A stretch of 64,000 bases of DNA, taken from contig NW_004457723.1 of the NCBI RefSeq assembly GCF_000203815.1, positions 1,736,001 through 1,800,000 of the forward strand, written 5' to 3'. The position numbers and the translations under genes are program-made. The notes under the pieces were generated by a model. The model made no database searches, had not been told where the DNA came from, and saw only the letters and a list, made by a program, of their open reading frames with translations. Source of the DNA: Cavenderia fasciculata (lineage: Eukaryota; Evosea; Eumycetozoa; Acytosteliales; Cavenderiaceae). Positions 12,195-24,309 of this stretch are shown here, piece by piece (positions within the stretch are counted from its first letter, which is position 1; every line of letters starts with the position of its first letter).

Positions 12195-13753
12195 TTTACA
12201 GAGTTGTAACAAGTCTTTATAAAAGATTAAAGATTAAAGAAGGAGAGAATATTAAGAATCCACAACATCTTGTCAAACATATGCCACATTTTGTTTGGGT
12301 GTTGAGAGATTTCCATCTACAACCAACTGTCAATGGAGTTGATGTTCCTATTCAAGAGTATATGAACCATGTGTTGGCACAAAACAATGATGTGGGTCTT
12401 AGTGATGGAGAGAATATGCAGAATAATGTCAGACAGGTACTACTCACCTTTTTCAAGTCGTTTACAACAATGACCGTTGCCACACCTACCTCTAACAAGG
12501 ATATCATCAACAGAATGGATACTGCCAAAGAAAGTGAATTAAATGCAGACTTTGTTGTTCAAATGGCTCATCTTGTACAATTCCTAATTGATGGTTTGAT
12601 TGAAAAGACTGGTTTTAATGGTTTACCAATTGATGGTACAAGTATGTAAATTTAATAACATATTTTGTATATATATATATTTTGATCATTATTATTAACT
12701 ATTTATTTATATATTTATTTTCTCTTTTTAGCATTTACTTATTTAGTTCAAGCATATACAAATGCAGTAAATGATCCAAATAATATTCCAACTTTGGAAG
12801 GTACTTGGGAAAGTGCAATTAAGATTAGAATTGATTCAACTATTCGTGATGCTGAAAGTTTCTACATCAACGAGATGAATGCTCAGTTTGCCGAGGCACC
12901 ATTCCCAATGGAATATGAAGATTTGTTGAAGATCCATGCTACAGTGATCACTGAAACCAACAAAAGGGTCAATCAGGCAGTCGGTCATTTATGCAATGAC
13001 ATTCAGTTGGAAGACATTGCCATTCGTATCAAGAGATTGCTATGTGACATTGAAATCAAAAAGGTGAATGGAAAGGATCAAGTTGAAATCATTGGTGGAG
13101 TATTGTACACTTTCAAGACAGAGAATGAAAAACAGTCAGAAGTACAGTGCAACAGAGTCATGAAACCATTGGGTGATACATTCTACCGAGACTTTCTCCA
13201 CAACATGTCTTGTGATTTCCCACAGGTGTTGGCAGCTTTGGATCCATTAAAAGTTGTATTCCTAAAACAAGCAATTGGTCCAGCCAAGAACGCAGTCCTT
13301 GCTCATTTTGTAGAGACTGTTTTAAAGAATGAAGAGCAATTCAAAAAGCTCAAAGGGTACAACAAGGATCTCAAAGAACAAAGAGAACGTAATGAAAAGT
13401 GTGAAGCTCAAGTCAGAGAATCTGAACAAAGAATCAAGGATTTATCTGCCACTTTGGAGAATCAAAAGAAAGAGTTGGTAGAGACTGTTGCATCGTTGCA
13501 CCAAAAACACGATGAGAATATGACCAAACTCCAAAAAGATATGGAACAACAAAGAATAGATGCTGACAATAGAATCGCTCAAGCTGAAGCTGCACACAGC
13601 ACTACATTGGCAACTCAACAAGCTCAATTCAAAGCTGAAATGGATTCCGTGACCTCTAAAATGAATACATTACATAGTGAATTACGTGCTCGTAATGCAT
13701 CTAGAAGAGGTGGTTTCTCTATTAGTATTGGTCCTTTAACTATTGGATTTTAA
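11595..13753 (+). CDS. GBP-type large GTPase with C-terminal coiled coil
   Basis: Three exons, join(11595..12079, 12202..12641, 12732..13753), 648 aa. GTPase motifs are complete: P-loop GLLRAGKS (residues ~64-71), switch II DCEGLGS, and the guanine-specificity motif of this family, RD, in VLRDFHLQP. A helical middle domain (~330-510) follows, then a coiled coil of about 120 residues (LKEQRERNEKCEAQV...), ending RRGGFSISIGPLTIGF. No transmembrane hairpin is visible, so it resembles guanylate-binding proteins rather than atlastin. In animals such proteins act on pathogen-containing vacuoles; its role in amoebae is unknown. Intron 1 holds a long (CT)n tract. Confidence 0.88.
12150..12185 (+). 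repeat. (CT)n polypyrimidine tract in an intron
   Basis: About 18 CT dinucleotides followed by a T run and TACAG, forming a very long polypyrimidine tract directly before the second exon of the GBP-like gene. Confidence 0.9.
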
Positions 13754-13802
13754 ATGTAAATAAATAATTAATTAATTGCAAAGTATGGAAAAAATAAAAT
13801 GA

Positions 13803-16800
13803 ATGAGTCGATTGATCAAGTTCACTCAGTTTACTTCACAGTTCTTGTATTTGTATATTATATATTATTTAATTCACAATACAATCATGCAAACGATTGA
13901 AAGAGAAAGTTGTAGAGGAATCATAGAAACAGAATCAATAGATCAATGTTATAGTTTATTATTTGCAAAGAAACAAGATAGAGGTCTATCATGGATATCA
14001 AAAGAACAATATATTCGTAATGATATTAAATGTCATTATGATCAATGTATAATATGTAACAATAATAATAGTAGTAATAGTAATAATAGTAGTAGTAGTA
14101 GTACTACTACTATGAGTAATAAACAAAAGAAAGAAGAACAAAAAAAGAAAGAACTATTACAACAACAAAAACAACAAAAGACAACTATCAATGCTAAACC
14201 AATCATCATAGCAGATATTAAAGTTATATCAGAATATTTGGATATATTAGAATTGGAATCAGTAAAGAATAATCAAACATTGGTAGTATTGGAGACTGTA
14301 TTTAGATACATACAGTATAATAGTGGTCCAAAGTTCTTTGATCGTTTGAAAAAGTTGATTACTAGTAATCCAAATGGTGACAAGGTTATCTACTTTACAA
14401 ATGATCTAAACAAACAAACTCAATTGGACAGAGAACAAGATAAAGACAAAGGCAACAACCAATCAGAATCAATCGATACCTATGAGAGTAGAAGAATTGT
14501 AAATGCTGCTAGATGGTTTGGTCAACATTTGCATGATCAAAAGCATCTTGTCAAAGTTCCAATCTATTTGATTACAAATAATGATCAAATGATTGATATT
14601 GCTAAAAAGACAAAACAACTTGGAAAAGAGACTCAAGATGGAGATATAAAGATACTTGGATTAAAAGAATATTTGTATCAATATTATAGTGGTAATACTA
14701 GTGTACTGGATGTATATGAATCATTGACATTGATGATAAAGGAAAAACAACTAGAAGAACAAAATAATACATCGTCGTCATCGTCGTCATCATTGTACGA
14801 ACGGTATTGGGATGATGATATTAAGGCCGTTGAGCTAAAATCTGGAAACATTGTGTCTGGCAAGATACACATCAACCAATTCAACAGAGAAGAGGCATTT
14901 GTAAAGATACAAAGCTCTACCATTGCAAGTACACGTGGAGGACATGGTGACAAGATTATGATCATTGGAAAGAAAAATATAAATAGAGCTATTCATGGTG
15001 ACAAGGTTGGTATATTTGTATTACCAGAGTCAGAGTGGATGGATCAATCAACTAGCGCTAGTGTATTGGGAGATCTAGATGATCAAAAAGATGATATGAT
15101 TGCAGAAGAAAACAAAGAAGAGGATCAAGTATTATCATCAATCCAAACAACCAAAGCAAACAACAAAAAGAATGAAAAGAAAATAATGACAGCCAAGGTA
15201 GTTGGTATTTTCCAAAGAAATTGGAGAGATTATGTTGGTACAATTGAAAGTGGATCTACGGTTTATAGTAACTTTGTTAATGTAGTTCCATTGGATTCAC
15301 GTATTCCCATTATTCGTGTAGCAACAAAGAGTGCTGAAGCATTTGTAAACAAGAGAATTATAGTTAGAATCGATCGATGGGATTTGAGTAGTTCGTATCC
15401 TGCCGGTCACTATGTTTCGTCGGTTGGTGAAAGAGGTAGTTTAGAGACAGAGCTGGGATGTTTGATGGTAGAGCATGACATTTCTCTCAGACCGTGGTCC
15501 AAGCAGATTCTCGACAGCCTGCCCACATCAGACACATGGAGTATCCCCAAAGACGAACGAAAAAAGAGAAGAATCATGGCAGACTCTGGACATCGTGTGA
15601 TGAGTATAGATCCGCTGGGAAGCAAGGATATCGATGACACTATATCGCTGGCACGGTTGGATGGCGACCGAGTCATTGAAATTGGTGTGCATATTGCCGA
15701 TGTTACTCATTTCGTAGCCAAGGGTAGTCCTTTGGACATTGAAGCACAGAGAAGAGGCACGACCATCTATTTGCCAGACCGAAGATTCGATATGTTGCCA
15801 GCCGTCCTCTCTGAGGACCTGTGCTCGTTGTGGGGTGGCAAGGAACGTTGCGCGATGAGTGTCGTGTGGCGTATGGAGCTCGACGCCACCACGCAAGAAT
15901 ACAAGATTGTCGACAGCTGGTTTGGAAAGACTATCATCAACTCGTGTGGTGAGTTTCACTATCAACTGGCACAGGATATTATCGATGGCAAGGTGGTCGA
16001 TGGTAAAGACCGCGACGAAGACGTAACCAACGGAGGAAAGAATGCAGGATACCGTAACCGTTTGCACAACAATGTAAAGATTGCTCAAGTACGACAAGAC
16101 ATGCTTTTGCTGCGTCAAGTATACCGTCAACTCAAAAAGAGAAGAGAATTGGCTGGTGCACTTGACCTCGAGAGTATAGAGGTTCGTTTCACCTTTAACG
16201 AATCAACCAAAACACCCGACCGTATCGTACTAAAGAGTGATCTAGAAGTTCATTCACTCGTTGCCGAATATATGATTCTCGCCAATGCTGCAGTTGGTAC
16301 ACGTATCCATCAATACCATCCTGGTGCTGCTCTACTTCGTAGACATCCTCCACCCAACCAACTAGGGTTCTCCAACATTCAACAATTATTTGATATGTTT
16401 GGTTTTCCATTTGACAGTTCGTCCAACTCTAGGCTAGCAGAATCACTCAAAAATGCCGTGGTGCCAGGCGACCCACTAGCCAACCAAATCATCAAATTGA
16501 AAACAGTCAATGTCGTATCAGAGGCTGTCTACTTTTCGACTGGTGGTTTCAATGTTGACGATTTCTACCATTATGGTTTGGCACTCAACAAATACACCCA
16601 TTTCACATCACCAATTAGAAGATATGCAGATATCATTGTTCATCGTCAACTGATGGACGCCGTATTGACCAAACCTGCAGATCAAGACGATCACTCGATG
16701 GCCATATTGGCCGATCACCTCAACCTTCGTCATCGTGCCTCAAAAACACTTCAAAGAGAAGCCACTCAAATGTTTCAAAGTCTCTATTTCCAACATCATC

Positions 16801-17812
16801 CAAAACCAAATGTTGAAGCTATCATTACTGATATTAGATCAAATAGTGTTATTGTTTTAGTTCCAGAGTAATGTCAAACAAATAGAAAAAGAATAATAAT
16901 TATAATAATAATTTGTACTTATACTTTTTTTATTTTTTTAGATATGGATTAAGAGATAGAGTTTATTTATTAGATAAAGATGGTAAACCTATAATGCCAA
17001 GTGATGATAATTCATTTAAATCAAAGATTCAATCAATGGTATTTAATGAAACCAATGTAGAATTCAAGTTGGAGGATGGTACAAAGAAACAATTGTCTAT
17101 ATTTGATCATATTGTAGTTAATATTCATACACAAGAGAATGATTATCATTTACCACCTGTAAAGATGGACTTTGTTCAAATATTAAAATCACAAAACAAA
17201 AATACATTGTTTAACAAGGAACAAGTTTCAAAAAAGAGTATTGTTGATCAAATTAAAAAGGATGAAAAGTCAAAGGATCAGATGGATCATAGAGATACTA
17301 CATCAAATCCATATGGTTTCAATTTAAATCAACAAGAAAAGGAAGAGGAACAAGAAAAACTACAAGGAGGAAAATCATCAAAACATCAACAATCGATTTA
17401 CGAATTGATAAAAGATTTGGATGATTTGAAATTGGAAAAGATTGAACAAGTTGGATCGAGAATAGATTATTCAAAAGGAAAGACGATTGTTAAAAAAGAA
17501 AAGGAAGGAAAAGTATTGAAATTATGGTCAATGAATGACAAACAATCAAAAGAATATAGAACCAAAGCAGATCAATATTTACGTGATGCAATCAGTAAAC
17601 AATATAAACAACAGAGATTATTGTATCTTAAACAACAACAACAAGAAGATGGAGATGATGAATACTATGATGAAGAATATGAAGATGATAATGAAAAAAT
17701 TGCACCAACCATATCAGTTAAAGATAAATATGGTGATTTAATTAGTAAAACTGAACAAGGTCATCTTAAAGCACTTCGAGATTTAAGTCTTAGTAAAAGG
17801 AAATTTAATTAA
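13803..17812 (+). CDS. dis3l: DIS3L-like 3'-5' exoribonuclease (RNB family)
   Basis: Two exons, join(13803..16867, 16942..17812), 1311 aa; an alternative start is the ATG at 13887. Residues ~130-290 form a degenerate PIN domain: IIADIKVISEYLDILE aligns with the DIS3L-type sequence rather than the active PDTN motif of DIS3. Cold-shock/OB segments follow. The RNB catalytic centre is intact (SIDPLGSKDIDDTIS, then GTTIYLPDRRFDMLPAVLSE and HFTSPIRRYADIIVHRQL). The C-terminal S1 part is followed by a long Lys/Gln/Glu tail. In animals, DIS3L is the catalytic subunit of the cytoplasmic exosome. The order PIN (dead), OB folds, RNB and the cut-off between DIS3 and DIS3L rest on motif comparison. It begins only 50 bp after the GBP-like gene. 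Confidence 0.87.
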
Positions 17813-17930
17813 ACTTAATAATAAAATTTTACACCGTTAAAAAAAACGAATCAACTTTTGCTAATTTAATGAAGCTACTTTTACATTTAACATAATTAAT
17901 CTAGTACTTTCTCTCTATATATATAAAAAG

Positions 17931-19030
17931 ATGTTTAAAATTAAAGTGATTGATCATGATGGTTCGTTGATGTCTGACATATTAGTCGACGACAATACGA
18001 TTAGAGTATTCAAAAACATCTGCATTTGTCGAAAACACTAAACAAGGTAGTGGAGATGGATAAAATGAATCTATGTTTGATTAAAGATGGACAAGAGATT
18101 AGTATTGGAGAAGATGATGCTTTGCTATCAGATTTTGGATCAACAACAGATTTTATCATCAAAATATTAAATCATAAAAGTACAACAACAGATATTGGAG
18201 AAAAGAGTCATGTGCCAATAAATACAAATCATCGACGCCACAGATGCCAAATGGATGTGATGGAATTCGAGACATCTCTTGCCAAGTATAAATACTTGGT
18301 ATCAATAATCAACTGCTACACAAAATATAGATGGATGGTTCCAATCAAAAAGAATGATGCTCAATCAATAGTGAATGCATATGATTCCATTGAAGATATT
18401 AGAAATGAACCCTTTGAGATACTTCAAACTGGCAAAGGAAAAGAATTAAACTATGGTAAAGTATTATTATTTTTAAATATATATAGATTTAATGTTTCAT
18501 TTCTTTTCTTAAATTATAGAATTAATAGAGACCTATTGCAAAAAGGTTGGAACCAAGAAAATAAACTCTTCAATTGGTCAACCCCACTGGAACGGTGGAA
18601 TAGTAAAATCAACAAGGGATGCTCTCTCCAAATATGTAGACATGACAAATTGGGAGACACATATACCACATATACAAGAATCTCTTAACAACCAAATGCA
18701 TAACACAATTAAAATGGAGCCAAAAACCTGTGAGAAATTTATAGATCCAGATGGATCAAAAGTAGATCCAATTGCGGTAAACAGGATATGATATCAAAAA
18801 AATTAGATAAAGTTACACTGTCTGTATTCAATCTAACAATATATGGTTTTTTTTAAAGCGCATGGAACAAGCACAAGATATGTATAACCGTTCTCTTGCT
18901 CGTCGATCTGCCAAAAAAATTGGCAAATGATTTGGAGAGCAGTGTATTGATATCAACCACTACAACAACCCAACCAAAAATAAATGAAATGAAACCAGAC
19001 ATTAGTGTAAATAGACAACCTAGAGAATAA
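17931..19030 (+). pseudogene. Integrase-core-like gene with degenerate catalytic residues, frameshifted
   Basis: Starts at ATG 17931 (MFKIKVIDHDGSLMSD). The N-terminal ~85 residues suggest a ubiquitin-like/beta-grasp region. The frame breaks once in an A run near 18012 and resumes from about 18020. Next comes a retroviral-type integrase core: QMDVMEFETSLAKYKYLVS (first Asp kept), LQTGKGKEL where TDNGKEF is expected (second Asp replaced by Gly), and GQPHWNGGIVKSTRDAL (Glu replaced by Lys). Introns 18456-18519 and 18777-18858 are canonical and keep frame. A second break in an A7 run near 18912-18918 separates an early TGA (18928) from a longer tail ending at 19030. Either a domesticated, catalytically dead integrase gene with two assembly errors, or a decaying copy. 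Confidence 0.6.
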
Positions 19031-19129
19031 AAAAAAATAATTAAAACAGTAATAGTAAATTGAATATTTAAAATTTAATGGAATATACCAAAAACTAGTC
19101 AGTTATTTATAGTTTGATATATTAATAAT

Positions 19130-19680
19130 TTATGCATTGGAAAATTTATTAAATAATCCAACATTTCGAGGTTTCATTGGTGATGCAGGTGGAGATGATT
19201 GACCCATTGTACAGTCTCCACCAGTGGTTGCAAATCGATCAATCTTGCATTTGATTGGTGACACATCGGGGAGTGGACCAAAGTCTTGAAGATTCTTTTG
19301 TTGTTGTTGGTGTTTGGTTCGGTTATGATTGATGGGAGTGATTGGTTGTAAAAATGGTGATTGTTGAATTGAATATGGTGAGGAGCAGTCTATGGAACTC
19401 ATCATACTATTATCTGAAAATGGTGTATATGGCATGTTGTTGTTTGGTGAATGAATTTGATTATATGGTTTTAATGTATTATTAATAGGTGTTAAAGGAA
19501 TTATAAAATTATTATTATTATAAATATTATTATTATTATTTGTTATATTATTATTATTATTATGTTTGGAAAATGAATTTTCATCAAAATATAAACTATT
19601 ATTATTATTATTTTGATTATTTTGATTATTATTAAATGGACTACAAGGTATTCTTTGTATATAACATGATTGTTGTTTAC

Positions 19681-19711
<31 letters not shown>

Positions 19712-20625
19712 TTGATTAAAATTAAAATTACTCATTGGAGATGGAAATGGTGATGCAGTTGTATTTGAGCTTGATTCAAAATGATTATTGTGATTATTAT
19801 TATTCTCAAGAAGAATTGAAACTCCAACATCAGAACAATCATTATCCTGTTGGTATTTACATATATCTGGATTTGGTGACATTGATTTTCTTTTAATTCC
19901 CTATTTAAATAATAATAATTTAATAAATTAATAATTTTGAATAAAATAATGATTGTTATTATTTGTTTTAATCATACATAAATCTCAAAAGATGGTCTTT
20001 CAAAAAATTCATTGGTTTTAAGTTCATCTTCAGTTTTCCATCTTTGAATTGATTGCATGTCCATGGAATCATCACAAGAGATTGCATTTGTTTGGTCCAA
20101 GTCCTCTACGGTAATATTTACAGGTAACAAGGCGGATAGTGTATCTATCGATAACTCGAGACGATTATTATTAATATTACTATTATTATTGGTTGAAGAT
20201 TTATGACTATATTGTTGTTGTTGTTGGTGTTGAGGAGTTGGAGGGAAAAAAAAACTATTATTGGCCGAGCTTATCGATGTGTTGTGTTGAATATGATGAT
20301 GTTGTTGTTGGCCAAAAGGAAAATCGGAAGAATTGGTAGACTGGATACTTGACCTCATCATTGAAAATGAGAGTGATTCATCCTTGTTGTAATTGAATAT
20401 GGCGTTTCGATTGACGACACTGTCGGTACTGCTGCTACTACTGGCACTTGAAAAATCCCTATTGTCGGGTAGGGTCCATGATGGAAATTCTGGAAAATGG
20501 TTGACACTCGAGCTTTTTGGTCCTACAAAAGGATTAACCTTTTTCTTTTTAATATTCTTATTATTATTATTATTATTATTGGTTGTTGTTTTTGATCTAT
20601 TATTAACGATACTATTTGACATCAT
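19130..20625 (-). CDS. Asn/Gln/Ser-rich protein of unknown function
   Basis: Two exons, complement(19130..19900, 19978..20625), 472 aa, start at ATG 20625. I do not recognise the family. It is mostly low complexity (poly-Asn, poly-Gln, His/Gln runs), with short ordered islands: NPFVGPKSSSVNHFPEFPSW near residue 35, a possible amphipathic patch RLELSIDTLSALLPVNITVE near 160, and a conserved-looking C-terminus (DFGPLPDVSPIKCKIDRF, SPPASPMKPRNVGLFNKF). Several Ser/Thr-Pro pairs suggest proline-directed phosphorylation. It could be a nuclear regulator, but nothing decides this. Confidence 0.7.
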
Positions 20626-21214
20626 TTTCAAAAAAAATAAAAAATACCCTTTTTTGTATAAAATAAGAATAAAAGTGTGGAAGAGGGAAGAAAGATTATA
20701 TTATAAAAGTAACAACAACAACAACAAATAGATATAAATACAATAAATAGATATCTTCCACTCTTCTCTTTGTTTGTACAAATAGGAGGGTATTTAGAGT
20801 GAGAGAGAAAGATAATAAGAATACACTTAAATTAACCTTTATACACAGAGCCAATGAATGTTGCACATTTTTCATTCCGTTGGTGCCGCCCAATGAAAGA
20901 CCCCTCCTAATTTTTTTTCAAATTTGAATTTTTTTGTTTGTTACATTTTTTTAGAGAAAGATCTACCGCCAACCATAGTTGTAAATATTGGTGGGTTTAT
21001 TTAAATCTAGATTCATATCTGTGTGTGTGTAAATCTAACTTTTTATTTCGAGACATATCATTGACGAAATCATTAATGTAATGATGTCATATATATAGAT
21101 AATATGAATATAAATCTGTTGACTAATAATTAGTCATCATCATTCAACTTTCGTAGAGTATAAATCCAATCCATTGCAAACGACAATCATTTGTTAACAA
21201 TCAAAATAGTTTTA
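20626..21214. other. Intergenic promoter region between divergent genes
   Basis: 589 bp between the start of a minus-strand gene and that of a plus-strand gene. It contains AAC triplets at 20711-20728, a TG run near 21021, and no ORF of note. It presumably holds both promoters; no specific site could be assigned. Confidence 0.5.
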
Positions 21215-21621
21215 ATGAAGTTTTTAGTGTCTTGTCTTTTCTTATTATCAATCATGGCTTTGGGCTCAATGGCCATTCCTGCTTGTCCATCTGGCAGTAT
21301 TTGTTTATTTACTGGTGACAACTTTGATGGTAAAAGTTGGGAATGGACTAAAAAAGATGGTTATCATGATATGCCAGCTGATTTTCATGATAATGTAAGT
21401 AAAAAAATAAATATTATATCACCAACACAGTGGTTAAATATTGATTCTAATGATTAAAAATTGTTTGGATCATTTAGGTTGGATCATTTGTTGCTAGTAC
21501 AGATGGTTGTTTTATTAATTGGCATCCAAAAGAAGCTCGTCCTGTAAATTCTGGAGACTATAGAATTAATTATGGTGGTGATTTTGGTAACAGAATTGAC
21601 GGCGTTGATGCTGTTTGTTAA
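21215..21621 (+). CDS. Small secreted I36 inhibitor/crystallin-like protein
   Basis: Two exons, join(21215..21394, 21478..21621), 107 aa. Residues 1-22 are a signal peptide (MKFLVSCLFLLSIMALGS). The mature part, CPSGSICLFTGDNFDGKSW, then about 30 residues, FINWHPKEARPVNSGDYRI and a terminal Cys, fits the peptidase inhibitor I36/beta-gamma-crystallin fold found in small secreted actinobacterial and dictyostelid proteins. Four Cys in the mature chain suggest two disulfides. Function (protease inhibition, antibacterial or matrix) is not shown by the sequence. Confidence 0.78.
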
Positions 21622-21775
21622 CAAAATAATAGAAAAAATAATAACAATTATGATTATTATTTTTATTATTTTTAATCATCAAAAAAAAATTGATGATCAA
21701 TATTCAATATTATTACTATTATTATTTATTATTATTATTATCTTTTTTTTTCTATTATTATTGTTGTTTCAAATT

Positions 21776-22492
21776 TTAATCATCTTTAATAATATTTTTT
21801 AATTCATCAAATACAATAATTTTTTCGATAATTTTACCCTTTTCCTTTCCACGTTTAAATTCTTCTTGTTCAATCTTTTTCCAATCATCAAATGTGATGA
21901 GGCTGTGTTGTTTTTGATGGAGAATGTCAATGATACCTTGGTAACCATCGACCTTGTGATTGTAGAGATTATTGTCGTAATCCTCTTTGATGCTCTGTGC
22001 AGTCTCTTCTGTATCCATGCTGACGTTGACAATGGTACCTGTTGGCCCAGACTTTATCCATCCACTGACATAGAGACCCTTGATGACACCTTGCTTGTCA
22101 TCCTCGTGCAACACCTTTCCATGTCTGTTTGGGATACACACTTTTTTGAAATCAAATGGTACCTGTTGGAATTTAGTGCCAGTGTATCCAATACTTCTAA
22201 AAACAGTGCCACACTTTAATTGTTCACTATCTCCTTTTATAGACTCTGCCTTTACACTTCCCTTTCCATCATCCACCAATTTATTTCTTCCCAACATTAT
22301 ACTTGAAACATTATTATCAACACTATTATTATTAAATTCGGTTGGAGATCTAAGGAAATGGAATATTAAATTCTTTTTTCCTTCTTCATCCTTTTTTTCA
22401 GAAACTGGTTTTAAATGATTAATAAATAAATCAACTATTTTTCTTTGTGCTCTATCCATTTTGTTTACTAATAAAAAGAAAGAGAAATTAGA

Positions 22493-22523
<31 letters not shown>

Positions 22524-23550
22524 TCATCATTACTACATACATTCATCTTCAGTAAATTTTAAAGTTGATGGATCATTTACATAGGCATTGATATTTGGTA
22601 ATTTTAATATTTCTCTAACTTCCTTTGTTGTAAATGCTACTTGAGCAGGTCCTCTTCTACCAACAATATTTATATTTTTAACTTTGCTATTTGCAATCTT
22701 TTCCAATGCAGGCGATGTTATATCGGTTGATGACAATTCATCAGTTGGTTTTAATAACATTCTTGCAACATCCAATGCTACATTTCCTTGTCCAACAATA
22801 ACAACATCTTCATTTTGTAATAAAAATTCTTTTCTACAATATTTATATTAAATGATTTGTTAATATAAATATAAATATATATATACGTATCTATTATTGT
22901 TTTTTGTTTTACTTTTGATAATCAGGATGACCATTTAACCAACTAACAAAATCTCTTGCAGAATAAATATGATTTGATTGTTCACCTGGTACACCTAATT
23001 TCTTTTCACCTTCAATACCACAAGCCAAAACAATGGCATGAAACTTGCTTTGAATGTCATCAAATGTGATATCCTTTTCAATGTTTACGTTTCCTACGAA
23101 TCTACAATTCGATGGATGATCGGTAATAGTCTTTTCCAAAGTGTTCTTTACCTTTTTTTCGTTTTGATGGTCTGGTGCAATACCATATCTTATCAATCCA
23201 TATGGTACTGGTAATCTAAATAATAATTGATATAACATTTAGTATATTGATGTAGATGTATCTTGTGATCAGGTGATATATATATATTACTTTTCTAAAA
23301 TGGTGATATTTGCATCTGGTAGTTTCTTGTAGACTCTGTTTGCAGTGTATAAACCTGCTGGTCCACTACCAATGATGCATAGATGAAAGGGTGGTTTGTT
23401 TTCAGCTGCTGCTACTGTTGTTGTTTCACTCGTTGATGAAGTTGAACAATAGAATCTTTGAGTACTGTGAATGATCTTGTTGTTGGTGAGTAGTGATGCC
23501 GACGATTTGATACACCTGCTCCCATTTTGTAAAAGTATTGATTTAATCAT
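21776..23550 (-). CDS. fdxr: Mitochondrial NADPH:ferredoxin (adrenodoxin) reductase
   Basis: Four exons, complement(21776..22467, 22541..22833, 22913..23215, 23291..23550), 515 aa. The N-terminal ~50 residues are Ser/Thr/Arg-rich, as a mitochondrial presequence. FAD site: LCIIGSGPAGLYTANRV (~57-73), then LPVPYGLIRYGIAPDH. NADP site: VVIVGQGNVALDVARMLL, and NIVGRRGPAQVAFTTKE. The C-terminal half carries VKCGTVFRSIGYTG-like and GLYVSGWIKSGPTGTI motifs of the family. It passes electrons from NADPH to mitochondrial ferredoxin for Fe-S cluster and haem A synthesis. Complete, with all splice sites canonical. Confidence 0.95.
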
Positions 23551-23869
23551 CTACCTATCTATTTATCTATCTATCTATCTGATATGCTATTACTGTTTGT
23601 GTGTAATAATAATAATGACAAAGAAGTGAAGTGATCGTTAAACCAAAGTAAAACGAATCAAATAAAAGAATGCAATGCAAATGCCGAATGTTCGATTTTA
23701 AATTAATTGACAGCTAATTCACACTGCACATCTGGGCTACCTTTTGAATACAAATATTATATCCCCAAATCATGATATGTGTACAAACTAATAGATGGTG
23801 TACATTAAGAGTAGAAGTAGTGGTAGTAGTTATTGATATATTTTCATTTAAATTAAGATATGATGTGTT

Positions 23870-24033
23870 CAGGGAGTATGCGACAAGCGCAGTACTCCCC
23901 ACTCCCAGAAATTAGCTAGTTCCCTCACCGTAATGGTTGAGGGAGCTAAAAGTCATCTCAGGTGTGCAAGAGAGAGTCTTTTTAGTCACCAAACACCTAT
24001 ATGATCATGTTTGACAAACCAGCAGGTAAGTAT
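23870..24033 (-). ncRNA. U1: U1 spliceosomal snRNA (copy 1)
   Basis: Read on the minus strand, the 164-nt RNA starts AUACUUACCUG, the U1 5' end that pairs with the 5' splice site. Stem-loop I carries CAUGAUCAUAUAGG (U1-70K loop region), stem-loop II carries UUGCACACC (close to the U1A loop AUUGCACYCC), then an Sm-like site AAUUUCUGG and a 3' hairpin closed by GGGAGUA...UACUCCC. The transcribed region is identical to the copy at 55570-55733. The 3' end is set by homology with U1 and is approximate. Confidence 0.96.
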
Positions 24034-24088
24034 GAGCTTGACATCACCATATTAAAAATTATTTATCCTAATTTAGAACCGACCCTGC

Positions 24089-24095
24089 TTATGGG
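24089..24095 (-). promoter_or_regulatory. DUSE-type snRNA upstream element
   Basis: CCCATAA on the minus strand, 55 bp upstream of the U1 start. Matches the Dictyostelium upstream sequence element ([A/T]CCCA[C/T]AA) known before snRNA and class I RNA genes, although the preceding base here is T (TCCCATAA fits). Same position and flanks as the element before the other U1 gene. Confidence 0.85.
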
Positions 24096-24309
24096 AGTTT
24101 TTGGTCAATGCATTGTCGAAATTTGACAAGCAATTTTGTCTTTGAGTTTCATTCTGATCTGCACCGTGGTACTCTCCTTTGTATTCTTTCAAAAAGAAAT
24201 AATAATAATAATCTTATCTTTTTTTTTTTTTTTTTGATAATCTTTAATATTTTATACATTTATTCATTTTATTTTATTATTACAATCTTTATGTATTGTC
24301 TTTGTTTAT

